Shown: in pieces, positions 35,408 to 45,455 of the stretch
How the letters are laid out: the number at the start of each line of letters is the position of its first letter
Numbering within the stretch: the first letter of the stretch is position 1
NCBI GenBank assembly: GCA_033557465.1
Contig: CM066047.1
Coordinates: 5,890,001-5,954,000 of the forward strand
DNA from: Ichthyophis bannanicus
Lineage: Eukaryota > Chordata > Amphibia > Gymnophiona > Ichthyophiidae
Reading direction: 5' to 3'
Length of the DNA stretch: 64,000 bases
Program-made: the position numbers and the translations under genes
The notes under the pieces: generated by a model
Told to the model about the DNA's origin: nothing
The model's input: the letters and a program-made list of their open reading frames with translations, nothing else
Database searches by the model: none

Positions 35408-35462
35408 AAATCCCAGGAGTAGAGGACTAAACTGGAGGAACGAAAAGGAAATCGAAATTACA
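35408..35462 (+). repeat. Left part of the DIRS E internal complementary region
   Basis: The segment CCCAGGAGTAGAGGACTAAA through GGAAATCG complements E's left terminus (29334-29385). The right part lies at 41256-41302 on the other side of DIRS C and complements E's right terminus (about 41695-41745). E's own circle-junction TT is represented by AA at 35449-35450, 13 bases from the CTT at 35463-35465 where C entered. Confidence 0.82.
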
Positions 35463-35632
35463 CTTTCTCCAGGACCAAGCAGGAAGTCAGTCCTCACATA
35501 TGGGTGACGTCGGCGCCGACGGAGCCCTCGTGCGGAGCATTTCCCCAGCTTTCACAGAAAGCCTTTGGGAATTGCAGCGCGCATACGCGGTCCCCTACCC
35601 GCCCAAGGGTGCCATCTTGCTCAGTCTTCTTT
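35463..35632 (+). repeat. DIRS C left inverted terminal repeat
   Basis: TTTCTCCAGGACCAAGCAGG through CATATGGGTGACGTCGGCGC, with GGGTGCCATCTTGCTCAGTC at its inner end. The reverse complement recurs at 41050-41210. It contains the likely transcription start region of the element, though I see no promoter that I can assert. Confidence 0.85.
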
Positions 35633-35870
35633 TTTCTGCGGAGCCCGACGGACGTAGTTCGTTTTTCCCCAAGGAAAAAGTTGATTTTCTCTCTTTTCTA
35701 TTTTTTCTCCGGTTCGACGCCGGATCCTTTTCCCGCTCGGACCGATACGCCAGTATCGAGTCCTTTTCTCTCTTTTTCGGTTTTTGTCCTTTGTGACTGG
35801 CATTCGCGCCTTTTTTCTTTTTTCCCTGGCAGACCGGCCTTTTGACCTAGCAGGGGCCCTTTTTCACCCA

Positions 35871-37796
35871 ATGGCTGCCAGCGGGTTTAAGAAATGTGAT
35901 CGGTGTAAGAAACTTATGTCTCTTACCGACACACATGACTGCTGCCTCCGTTGCCTTGGACCCGATCATGACCCGATGATCTGTGGTCCGTGTGGCAAAA
36001 TGTCCTCGAAGGTGTTGAGGAGTCGGCAGCACCAGAGGGATAGGATTTTTTCTGACTCCGCGTCCGGCCGGGCACGGACCTTGTCAGAGGCCTCGACGTC
36101 TTGGAACTCCGGCCCCGAGCAGCATCGGGGTTCCTCTGAGAGGAAGTCTCCTTCGCGGGAACATTGCAGGAAGAAGAAACCCGCGAGGGCAGCGTCGGTG
36201 GACGCTCCTGGTTCCTCGAGGGCCAGGTCGCATAGCCCCGATAGCCGTCCTGGGTCTTCGGAGTCGGAGAGGCCTGCGAAGCATCCTCGTGTCGAGATGG
36301 AGTCTCCTGGACACATAAGTGCTGTTGTCCTCATTGACTCTCCTCCGAGGGAGCCGACGTCGGGCCTGATGCCATCGGGGCCCGAGTTGGGGGCTGCTGG
36401 GTCTCCTGAGCTCGGACTCAGGTTGATGGCCTTGGAGAGCAGCTTTGCTGCCTTCATGGAACAGCAGTGGGCATTGATCGCCGGTCTCACCGGTGCATCT
36501 GCCCCGACCACCGGGACCTCAACGTCCAAGTCTACCCCAGAGGCCGAGCCGATCCTCGAGTCCATGCGGGCTCGAGTCGATCCTCGGCCACGGTCTCCCT
36601 CGACCTCCCGTTCGGGGCCGAGATCGTCGACGCTGATACCCTCGGTGTCGGGGCGGAGGGCATCGGTGCCCGCCCGACCGGAGCCGCTCGATTCCTCCTC
36701 CGAGGAGTCGGGCTGGGAGACAGAGGACGAAGAGTCACCCGACACCCATCGGACTCGGTGTGTCCCCTCGGACTCACCCGAGTCCGAACCTCGGAGACGG
36801 TCCCCACCGGAGGATACCCGGTTCTCGGACTTCGTGCGGGATATGGCCAAGGCCTTGGCCTTCCCCGCGGATCTCGAGGAGGAGCCTCGAGCCGAGGAGC
36901 TCGAGGCCCTCCAGTATGACTCTCCCCCGAAGGAGGCCTTTACTGTTCCGGTTCCTCCGATGCTGGAGCGGCTACTCTTCCGCATGTGGGAGACCCCGGC
37001 TTTGACGCCGGTGTTAAGCAAGCGGGTCGATTCCATTTATCGAGTCCGCAAGAGCCCCGGGTTCCAAAAGGCACAATTACCGCACCACTCCATGGTTGTG
37101 AAAACGGCCATGCATCGACTGAAAAGTCAGAAGATGCACTCCTCGGTGCCTCCCGTCCGGGAAGCCCGGAACCTGGATGCCCTCGGTAAGAAGTGCTTCC
37201 AGGGCTCTATGCTTGCTTGCCGTGTCCAGACATACCAGCTCTACATGGGCATGTACCTCTGAGATCTGGCAAAGGAGATTGCCGGGTTCTCAGCTGGTCT
37301 CTCTGAGGAACCTTTGCAGAGGTTCCAGGCCTTGTCCACCGGTATTCGAGAGTGCTCGAAGTTTATCTCTCGAGCAGCCTACGATGGTTTCTAGGCTTCG
37401 GCCCGAGTAGCTGGGGCCGGCATCGGTGCCCGCCAACAGGCTTGGCTACAGTCATCCGACCTCGAGTCATGGGTCCAGGACAAGTTGGTTGATGTCCCCT
37501 GCCGAGGTGAAAACCTCTTTGGCAAGCCCATGGCTGAAAAGGCTGCAGAACTCGAGACCGAGACTCTGACCAGGACTAGGCTTTCCAGGAAAACCTCTGC
37601 CCCTTCTCAGAAAAAGAAGGGCTCGGGAAAAAAGACCTTTTACCCGAGGAAGTCATCTGCCTACAAACAGTACCCTCATTATCAGGCCTCTGCAGCTCCC
37701 CAACAGGGTCAGCAGGCCAAGGGGCAGGGTCAAGGGCCCCATAGGCCGAAGACCCCCAAGCCACCAACACCGGCCCCTGCTCAGCAGGGTGGGGTT
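35871..37796 (+). pseudogene. DIRS C Gag-like ORF, two premature stops
   Basis: The start at the ATG of MAASGFKKCDRC (35871) leads into a Cys-rich knuckle (CDRCKKLMSLTDTHDCCLRC, then CGPCGKM), a Ser/Arg/Pro-rich and acidic middle, and the conserved LSKRVDSIYRVRKSPGF and MHRLKSQKMHSSVPP blocks. A TGA at 37260-37262 replaces the Arg codon seen in A (consistent with CGA to TGA), and a TAG at 37392-37394 replaces Glu. After that the frame stays open into RT, so gag and RT share one frame in this copy. In DIRS the relation between these ORFs varies. Confidence 0.85.
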
Positions 37797-39713
37797 TTTG
37801 ACTCAAACAGCATAGCCTCTTCTCCTCAGCTGGCTTCTCTCAGCACGGGAGGCCGGCTGGCCCACTTTGCCCACAGGTGGTCAGCCGTCACATCAAAAAC
37901 CTGGGTTCTTCATATAGTCCAAAAGGGCTATCTTCTCCATTTTCACCAGGTACCTCCCTCCTATTTTCCAGGGGAGCCTCCAAGACTCCCTCTGCACAGG
38001 GACCTACTCCTTCAGGAGTTGACAGGTCTGCTAAAGGATCAGGCTGTGGAACCGGTGCCCCACCACCTGAGAGGTCAAGGCTTTTATTCCAGGTACTTTC
38101 TGGTACCAAAAAGAACAGGAGGCTTCAGACCCATCCTAGACGTGCGAAACCTCAACAAGTTCCTGCAGAGGGAAAAGTTCAAGATGCTTACTCTTGGAAT
38201 CCTGCTGCCCTACCTCCAGCAGGGAGACTGGCTATGCTCCTTGGATCTAAAGGATGCGTATACTCACATCCTTATCCATCCAGACCACAGACAATATCTC
38301 AGGTTTGTTGTGGGAGGAAACCACTATCAGTACAGAGTGCTTCCCTTTGGCCTCTCATCCGCTCCCAGAGTATTCACCAAGTGCCTGGCAGTGGTGGCGG
38401 CCTACCTGAGGCTTCAGGGTCTCTTTGTGTTTCCGTACCTGGACGACTGGCTCATAAGGGGCCAATCTTCCCGGGAGGCCAGCCAGGCCACCCTTCGCAC
38501 TGTGGCTCTGCTTCAGCACTTGGGGTTTGTCATAAACTTCGCAAAGTCCACTTTGCTCCCGTCCCAGAACTTAGAGTTCATAGGGGCCAGACTAGACACT
38601 CTTCAAGCGAAGGCTTTTCTGCCTCTGGACAGGGCCCACAGGCTAATGGATCTGGCCAGCCAGTTTCGCAGCAATTCCCTGGTCTCTGCCAGGCAATTCC
38701 TGAGACTACTCGGCCATATGGCTTCCACGGTCCATGTCACCCCCAATGCCCGCCTGCACATGCGTCCTGCTCAGTGGAGCCTTCGCACTCAGTGGCATCA
38801 AGCCACTGGGGGCCTAGCGGACTCAGTGAGGATTTCCGACCTCCTGATCTCCTCTCTGCAATGGTGGCTTCATCTTCCAAATCTGGTGCTCGGAGTGGTT
38901 TTCCAATCCCCTCCACATACTCAGGTGCTGACAACCGATGCCTCTCTTCTCGGTTGGGGAGCACATTGCCAAGGGGCATGTACTCAGGGTCTCTGGACCC
39001 CTTGGGAGGCTACTCAGCAGATAAACTTCCTGGAGCTACGGGCGATATGCCTAGCTCTGAGAGCCTTCTCTCACCTCGCCTCTCGCCAGTCTGTACTGGT
39101 CCAGATGGACAATCAAGTTGCCATGTTCTATGTGAACAAACAAGGAGGCACAGGCTCCTTCCTTCTTTGTCAGGAGGCACAACGCCTGTGCTCTTGGGCT
39201 GTCAATCACGGAATCCTTCTCAAGGCTGTCTACCTCCCAGGTCAGGAAAATTGCCTGGCAGACAGACTGAGCCGGATCCTGCAACCACACGAATGGAGAT
39301 TGAACCCATTGGTGGTTCAGCAGGTCTTTCTCAAGTGGGGCCTCCCCAACATGGATCTTTTCGCCAGTCCTCTGAACCGGCAACTCCCGAGATTTTGCTC
39401 CAGACAACCGCATCCTCTCAGAGTAGCAGCAGATGCGTTTCTGATCTCGTGGTCCACAGGCCTACTGTATGCGTTTCCTCCCACACCACTAGTGTCCAGA
39501 ACGCTGTTCAAAGTCCTCAGGGACGGGGCTTCATTGATTCTCATAGCCCCCAAGTGGCCGAGGCAACCGTGGTTCCCGCTTCTGCTACAGCTGGCGGTGG
39601 ACACACCTATTCCTCTGGGGTTTCAACACGATCTCCTGTCTCAGGATCAGGGGACTCTCTTGCACCCCAACCTCCAGTCCCTTCATCTGATGGCCTGGCT
39701 ACTGAAAGGGTAG
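37797..39713 (+). CDS. DIRS C RT-RNase H-methyltransferase-like ORF, open
   Basis: Open from 37395 to the stop at 39713, with the enzyme part starting near 37797. RT: FLVPKRTGGFRPILDVRNLN, LDLKDAYTHILIHP and FPYLDDWLIRG with both catalytic Asp residues. RNase H: TTDASLLGWGAHC, ELRAICLAL, QMDNQVAMFYVNKQ, NCLADRLSR, so the acidic residues are all present. The tail MDLFASPLNRQLPRF, LLYAFPPTPL and LIAPKWPRQPWFP fits the methyltransferase-like region of DIRS; that function is inferred. It is in frame with gag upstream and overlaps the YR frame downstream. Confidence 0.9.
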   Translation, partial: FDSNSIASSPQLASLSTGGRLAHFAHRWSAVTSKTWVLHIVQKGYLLHFHQVPPSYFPGEPPRLPLHRDLLLQELTGLLKDQAVEPVPHHLRGQGFYSRYFLVPKRTGGFRPILDVRNLNKFLQREKFKMLTLGILLPYLQQGDWLCSLDLKDAYTHILIHPDHRQYLRFVVGGNHYQYRVLPFGLSSAPRVFTKCLAVVAAYLRLQGLFVFPYLDDWLIRGQSSREASQATLRTVALLQHLGFVINFAKSTLLPSQNLEFIGARLDTLQAKAFLPLDRAHRLMDLASQFRSNSLVSARQFLRLLGHMASTVHVTPNARLHMRPAQWSLRTQWHQATGGLADSVRISDLLISSLQWWLHLPNLVLGVVFQSPPHTQVLTTDASLLGWGAHCQGACTQGLWTPWEATQQINFLELRAICLALRAFSHLASRQSVLVQMDNQVAMFYVNKQGGTGSFLLCQEAQRLCSWAVNHGILLKAVYLPGQENCLADRLSRILQPHEWRLNPLVVQQVFLKWGLPNMDLFASPLNRQLPRFCSRQPHPLRVAADAFLISWSTGLLYAFPPTPLVSRTLFKVLRDGASLILIAPKWPRQPWFPLLLQLAVDTPIPLGFQHDLLSQDQGTLLHPNLQSLHLMAWLLKG

Positions 39714-40749
39714 TCCTAGCTCCCATACTACTACCTCGAGAGGTAGAAGATGTAGTCTTGGCCTCTCGGCGTCAATCCACCAGGAAATCCTATGCTCTTA
39801 AGTGGCGTAGATTCTCCGCATGGTGTACTCAGCACAGCGAGAATCCCTTCTCGTGCTTGGTAGCAGTAATATTGCAATATTTGCTCTACCTCTCCAATCT
39901 GGGCCTTAAGTCTAACTCTGTCCGAGTTCCCCTTAGTGCTCTCTCAGCACACCACTCGCCGGTGGACGGCAGGCCTCTTTCCAACCACCCTTTGGTGGCT
40001 CGCTTCCTCAGAGGCCTTCTTCTGCTTAAGCCTCCTTTGCGTCCACCGGCCCCTGATTGGGATCCGAATGTGGTCTTACAGCGGCTTATTGTCCGCCTTT
40101 TGAACTTATGGCTACCTGCCCTCTCCGTTTTCTCTCCTGGAAAACTTTATTTCTGGTAGCTCTCACCTCTGCTAGGCGAGTGAGTGAACTGCAGGCACTA
40201 GTGTCTGATCCTCCTTACACTAGGTTCTACCGGAATAGGGTAGTCCTACGGACTCACCCTAAGTTTCTTCCTAAGGTTGTCTCACCTTTTCACCTCAATC
40301 AGGAGGTGGTTCTTCCGACCTTCTTTCCCAGGCCGCATGCCAACCGGGCTGAGATGGTCTTGCATACCCTGGACTGTAGGAGGGCGTTATCCTTCTACCT
40401 TGACCGTACGCGGGAGCATCAGAAGGCTGTTCAGTTTTTCGTTTCTTTTGACCCCAATAAGTTGGGGCTCCCTGTCTCCAAGCATACGTTGTCCATCTGG
40501 GTCGCTGACTGTATCGCCTGGGCTTATGGGGCAGTCGGCCTCTCGTTGGAGGGTCGAGTCACGGCTCATCGTGTCAGGGCGAAGGCTGCGTCAGTGGCTC
40601 ATCTCCACTCTGTTCCGTTGGCAGACATCTGCCGGGCCGCTACTTGGTCTTCAAGCCAGACTTTTGCGGCCCATTACTGCCTTGAGAGGGAGTCCCGCAG
40701 GGACAGTGCTTTCGGACAGGCAGTACTCCATAATCTCTTTGGGGTTTAG
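39600..40749 (+). pseudogene. DIRS C tyrosine recombinase, single 1-base deletion
   Basis: The recombinase frame overlaps the RT tail. Core-binding part: SRRQSTRKSYALKWRRFSAW and SNSVRVPLSALSAHHS. Near 40085-40100 one base is missing relative to A (A reads LTRPPFEQMA there). The catalytic part continues in the next frame to 40749 with TSARRVSELQAL (Arg), TAHRVRAKA (HxxR) and AAHYCLERES (Tyr). Otherwise complete. Confidence 0.88.
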
Positions 40750-40887
40750 GCAACTCCTACCCTCCGGCCCTGGTGTTGGGCTACCGGTCGGGGGCGTTCT
40801 CAGAGAAGATTCCTTCCTTCTGTGCTGACGAGCTAGAGGGAGCTCATTTTTTCCGCTTGGGGTCTCCGGTAGCCTTAAGCTGGGGAG

Positions 40888-41252
40888 TCCCATATGTGAG
40901 GACTGACTTCCTGCTTGGTCCTGGAGAAAGAGTAGTTACTCACCTGTAACAGGTGTTCTCCAGGAGCAGCAGGAATCGGTCCTCACAACCCTCCCTCCTC
41001 CCCTTGGAGTTGCAGTCATATGATTTATTTTTGCTAATTTTTTTGCTGTCTTTTAGCTATGTCATCAGACTGAGCAAGATGGCACCCTTGGGCGGGAAGG
41101 GGACCGCGCATGCGCGCTGCAATTCCCAAAGGCTTTCTGTGAAAGCTGGGGAAATGCTCCGCACGAGGGCTCTGTCGGCGCCGACATCACCCATATGTGA
41201 GGACTGATTCCTGCTGCTCCTGGAGAACACCTGTTACAGGTGAGTAACTACT
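40888..41252 (+). repeat. DIRS C internal complementary region and right terminal repeat
   Basis: 40888-40928 is the exact type of complement expected for the left terminus and 40929-40985 for the right terminus; the join between them gives the circle junction AACTACTCTTTCTCCAG. The right inverted repeat follows (about 41050-41252), ending in GGTGAGTAACTACT before the CTT shared with the target. Confidence 0.9.
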
Positions 41253-41989
41253 CTTACCTGGTAATTGTAGTTCCTTGAGTGTCGGACAGTTTAGTCCTCC
41301 GTCCCGCCCTTGATTTTTAGGGCTAGCTCGGCACGGGTTCTCATTCAGCCAGAATATTTACGGGTGAGTATGGCCAAGTTCCTTTCTTCTTTTGCTAACT
41401 GTAGTTGTCCTTTCTTCCTCTATCGCTTGTGCCGGACTTCGCAGGGAAGTAGAGTATTGCTATGGAGTTTCTCACCCCTTGGTTGCTTAATGGGGGCTCT
41501 CTTTGTTCTTGTTTCTAGTTTAATTTCAAAAAAAAAAATAAATTAAAATTTCATATGCAGCTACTTATTTGTTGCTCTTGTGAGTCTGCTTTGTCAATAG
41601 TTCACTGGGGGCTACATCCAGTGAGGGAAAGTTTCTGATTGGTCCAGTCTCCAAGCTGCAGGAGGAGGTGCACTACCCAGGAGTAGAGGACTAAACTGTC
41701 GTCACTCAAGGAACTACAATTACCAGGTAAGTGTAATTTCGATTTATCCCTTCACTATGGTCTGATGAGGACTGCCCCTTCCAGAACCCCAGAGCAAACA
41801 AATGTCCCAGACCAGGGCCAACAAGAGGACAACTCTTATTCAGAATTCCTCTCAAAGCTCACTAAATCTCTGGAGCTAGGAGCACCAGGACTCCAGTTTC
41901 ATAGAAAGAATTTCAGTCTATTCTGAAGTCCATTTCTACACTTAAGTCTTAGCTTTATCCATGAATGAAGTCCTGTAGAACCTGCAGCT

Positions 41990-43710
41990 TTCAGCAACGT
42001 GAGCACAGCTGATCACAGCTATAATTGATGGTCCAAGGAGCCAATCAGAGCCAAATGGGGTAAGAACCACCAAGCAGAAACCCCCCCCCCAAAAAGGTCC
42101 AGTGGCAATAAGAACATTAGATGATTGTATACCAGTCCACCTGTTGGTTGAGACCCCGTGGATGCACCGTATCCAGATGAAAAACCCACTTCTGTTCCAA
42201 ATATTGTAGAGCTTGAAGACGATCCCCTCCTCGGGGATCCTGCGGGACATGATCTAGAACCCGCCAATGAAGAACCTCAAATCCATGAGCTCTAGTTAAA
42301 CAATGATCCACCATCGGGGCTGATGTCGTTCTTGTGCGCAGCCGAGAGGCATGCTCTCCCAGCCGGACCTTAAAAGGTCGAGATGTACGCCCCACATAGT
42401 ACAAGTTGCATGGACAGAGGATCAGATATACCACATAGGTTGAAAGGCAATTAGTTCGCCAATGGGTTCGGTAAGTTTTTTTGAGTACAGCTGTCAAGCC
42501 AACTCGAAGCCGAAAGGGTGTTCAAACAATAAGTACAATCCCTACAGGGAAAGTGCCCCGCCGGATCATGAGAGGTTATAGGGCGATCGACAGCTGCTGC
42601 AGTTCGGACCATCAGGTCCCTCAAGTTAGACTTCCGAGAGTAAGCAATCTGTAACTTTTTTCTAAAACAGGCATGTAAACCCAAAATGGGCCAATATTTG
42701 TGTAAAATACCCACCACTGCCGAAGAACCCTTCATGTAGGGGAAAACCCCCGTTATATTTTCCTGTGGATGGTTTGAGACCGAACTCTTAAAAAGCCACT
42801 CTCTATGAACATGGCTAGCCCTTTTGTATGCCAGTCGAACCACTTGGTATGGGTATCCCCTCGCCAGCAATCGAGCAGTTAGATCTCTCGCATGAATCTT
42901 GAAATCAGTAAAATGAGTACAGTTATGACGGAGGCGCAGGAATTGGCCAAACGGCAGACCCCGTTTTAACGCTGGCGGATGGAAACTGTCAAAGCGTAAG
43001 AGAGCGTTGCGTTGAACTGGTTTTCGATATAGAGACGTTTGAAAACCGGTTTCTGTTAGTTCCACAGTGATGTCCAAAAATTGAATTTGTTGTGTCTCTA
43101 TCCGTGCAGTAAACTGTATATTCTCTTTAAAAGAGTTTAAGGACTGTAGAAACTCCTCCAGAGCCGTCTTAGTGCCAGTCCACAAAAAGAAGATGTCATC
43201 TAAAAACCTTCTCCAAAAAGGGATCAGTGAAAACAGCGAATGAGAATAGATGTATTGCTCTTCAAACCAACTCATATATAGAGTAGCTATGGAAGGAGCC
43301 ACTGTGGCTCCCCTCGCTATCCCATAGACCTGTAGATAGAATTGTTGTCGATGTAGAAAAATTTTTTTATTCAACACCAAATCCAGTAGAGCCAAAACAA
43401 AAGATTGCGGAATACGATCCGGTAAGGTCAAGGGATAGTTTGTCAGCCTGGTCAATACTTCCTTCTGATCGATATTAGTATATAAAGATTGAACATCTAA
43501 AGAAACCATATATGTATAGGTAGATATCGCTGTGCACGTTGCCAATTGTTCCAAAAAGTCGCCTGTGTCCCTGATATAAGAAGACACTCGAGCTGCAACC
43601 GGGTGTAGAAAGAGGTCACAAAATTTGGAAAGTGGCTCCAAAACGGAACCCCTGCAGGACACTATTGGATGGCCAGGAGGGTTAAGCAAAGACTTGTGGA
43701 TCTCTCGGCT
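41990..43710 (-). mobile_element. Penelope-like element PLE1, minus copy, 5'-truncated
   Basis: A PLE encoding RT and a GIY-YIG nuclease, truncated at its 5' side at 43710 exactly where a second copy starts in the opposite direction. Its 3' end stops near 41990, about 190 bases short of the 3' end of the plus copy, so the ribozyme region is missing. It lies between the gag and enzyme regions of old DIRS F. Confidence 0.85.
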
Positions 43711-43716
43711 GCGCAC
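42117..43716 (-). pseudogene. PLE1 RT and GIY-YIG protein, N-terminus missing
   Basis: PLE RTs are telomerase-like and use target-primed synthesis. Visible RT motifs: LLNPPGHPIVSCRGS, SLDVQSLYTNI (motif A), GIARGATVAPSIATLYMSWF and FLDDIFFLWTG (catalytic DD). The thumb follows with LYRKPVQRNALLRFDSFHP. A frame change near 42497-42451 precedes the GIY-YIG domain: VYLILCPCNLYYVGRTSRP, then a conserved helix with RLGEH and a final LEQKWVFHLDT. The N-terminal third is absent because of truncation. Confidence 0.86.
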
Positions 43717-44230
43717 AAGAACGACATCAGCCCCAATGGTGGATCATTGTTTAACTAGAGCTCATGGATTTGAGATTCTTCATTGGCGGGTTCTAGATCA
43801 TGTCCCGCAGGCTCCCCGAGGAGGAGATCGTCTTCAAGCTCTACAACATTTGGAACAGAAGTGGATTTTTCGTCTGGATACGGTGCATCCACGGGGTCTC
43901 AACTGACAGGTGGACTGGTATACGATCATCTAATGTTCTTATTGCCATTGGATCTTTTTGGGGGGTTTCTGCTTGGTGGTTCTTCCCCCGTTTGGCTCTG
44001 ATTGGCTCCTTGGACCATCAATCATGGCTGTGATCAGCTGTGCTCACGTTGCTGACGTCATAGTAGAACAAACCGTTCTTTTCAGAGACTTGTTTCAAAA
44101 CTAATTTGGCTGCCGAGCAGTGATTTGACCTGACGAAGGGGTAGTACAGCAAACACCCCGAAACGTGCCACGTCGTTTGCTCTATTGCTGACCGGAAGGA
44201 TGCAGCCTTTGTTCTTCTACTGATCCAGCT
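43711..44230 (+). mobile_element. PLE1, plus copy, heavily 5'-truncated
   Basis: Begins inside the GIY-YIG coding region (RTRTTSAPMVDHCLTRAHGF, IFRLDTVHPRGLN) at the very base where the minus copy ends. It continues through the 3' region with the DLFGG-encoding segment and ends in a hammerhead ribozyme. 43711-44040 is the inverted counterpart of 42345-42000. The 3' boundary near 44230 is approximate. Confidence 0.8.
44116..44189 (+). ncRNA. Type I hammerhead ribozyme of PLE1
   Basis: All conserved parts can be placed: core box CTGACGA (44130-44136), stem II GGGG/CCCC (44138-44141 with 44156-44159), core box GAAA (44160-44163), stem III ACGT/ACGT with loop GCC, and the cleavage triplet GTC with predicted cleavage after C44174. 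Stem I closes with GAC/GTT and, after an internal loop, AGCAGT (44116-44121) with ATTGCT (44184-44189). Hammerheads are an established feature of PLE ends. This one has no broken core base, so it could still self-cleave if transcribed. Confidence 0.8.
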
Positions 44231-45302
44231 AAGTGAACACTGTCTTGTTTGAATTTACTAATTAAAAGGGAAAGGCCACAGCGGTGCGAGTGAACCTTCC
44301 TCTGCACTGGGCTGGCTGTTCCGACCAAAAAATGTTTTCTGGTTTGATGGTATTTAACTGAACCGGGCTGGTGTTGCTGATGATTCTTGGGCCCGGGGTC
44401 TGGGTATTGGTTTCTCTGGTCAACATGTAGGGCAGGCGAGATCTGGATCTGCTCGCTTCTCAAAAGAATGCCAAATGCCAGCACTTGTACTCCCCAAGGC
44501 CTGCACCAGACCATTTTCATCACAATGCTTTTGACCTGTCTTGAAGCTAGGGTCTCCTGTACAGGTTTCCCCCGTTTCCAATCTGAATATGAAGTTTTGC
44601 AAAAAATCTCATATGACAAGGCCACAGTGATTCTAGTGGTACCCCAGTAGCCAAGACAAGTGCAATACCCTCCCCTTCTCTCCAAGACCACAGCCCAACT
44701 GATTCTGCTTGGAACACATTCATTGCTCCTTACACAACAAGAAGGCTTGTTGCTTCATTGAAACCCGAGGTTCCTAAACTTTCACAGCATGGATGCTGAA
44801 AGCTCACTTATAACTCAAATACTGCTCTTGCAAGAAGCCTGAGGTAATCTTGGCTGGAAGGAAAGACTCCACTAAGGGATCTTAACATTTTAAATGGAAA
44901 CTTTTCTCCAACTGGTGCTTAGATTGTCAGGTATTACTGTTCTGCCCTACAGACTCAGTACTCTTATCTCATCTCTCTCTGACAGTGGCCATCAGACAGT
45001 CTGAGAACCACTCCACCTTGCTGGAATATCAGCTTATCATGACTATATCGACAGAAGATCCCTCTCCACTCATCCATGAGTGTCTAAGTTCATGAGGTCT
45101 TATGCATAAGAAGCCACTGTTACAGTGTCCTATTTCCTCTGTGGGATCCCAACATCATCTTATCCAAAGTAATGGACTTGCCATTTGAATCAATGGCCCA
45201 AGTATCTTCAAACATCTCACCTGGAAAATGATTTCCTCATTGCAATCACTTCTGCAGAGAAGACCCTTTTCAACTGGGTCTCAGATTGCATCCAGGTATG
45301 GT

Positions 45303-45455
45303 AGGTATTTCCCTGTTCCCAAAAAGCTTATAATCTATGTTTGTGCCTGCGGCAATGGAGCATTAAGTGACTTGCCCAAGGCCACAAGGAGTGTCAGTCA
45401 GATTCAAACTCTGGTCTCTTTGGTTCCCAGGCTGCTGCTCTAACCAGTAGACTAC
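45303..45455 (-). repeat. tRNA-derived SINE 1
   Basis: On the minus strand it starts with an A-box-like TAGTCTACTGGTTAGAGCAG and a B-box-like GAGTTTGAATCTGA, followed by a MIR/CORE-like block (CTTGTGGCCTTGGGCAAGTC, then ACTTAATGCTCC). It lacks the L2-type tail. It sits inside the recombinase remnant of DIRS F. Confidence 0.78.

Larger units (their letters stand above)
35463..41255 (+). mobile_element. DIRS element C, nearly complete
   Basis: The best-preserved DIRS here, about 5.8 kb. It has a left inverted terminal repeat (about 35463-35632), gag (35871-37796), RT-RNase H-tail (to 39713), YR (about 39600-40749), an ICR (40888-40985) and a right inverted terminal repeat (about 41050-41252). 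It lies within E's ICR without target duplication. Its left and right junctions and the circle junction deduced from its ICR all contain CTT. Two stops in gag and one 1-base deletion in YR inactivate it. As the innermost DIRS layer it is younger than E. Confidence 0.93.
29334..41745 (+). mobile_element. DIRS element E, interrupted by CR1 and by DIRS C
   Basis: A DIRS of the D-like family. The left terminus is at 29334 (TTCCTTTTCGTTCCTCCAG) and the right terminus ends at 41745 (GTGTAATTTCGATTT). Contents: gag (30416-31874), RT (about 31960-32653), CR1 insertion (32885-33487), RNase H and tail (33488-34213), YR (about 34300-35395), and an ICR split by DIRS C (35408-35462 and 41256-41302). Without the two insertions it would be about 6 kb. 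It is dead: stops in gag, RT and tail and frameshifts in gag and YR. Confidence 0.88.

Noticed and set aside
35966..37036. 356-codon minus-strand frame opposite gag of DIRS C
   Set aside because: Antisense shadow of a GC-rich, Ser/Arg-rich coding region. Composition alone explains its openness.
37877..40159. 760-codon plus-strand frame in DIRS C as a separate gene
   Set aside because: Only its last part (from about 39600) is the recombinase. The rest is the RT gene read in the wrong frame.
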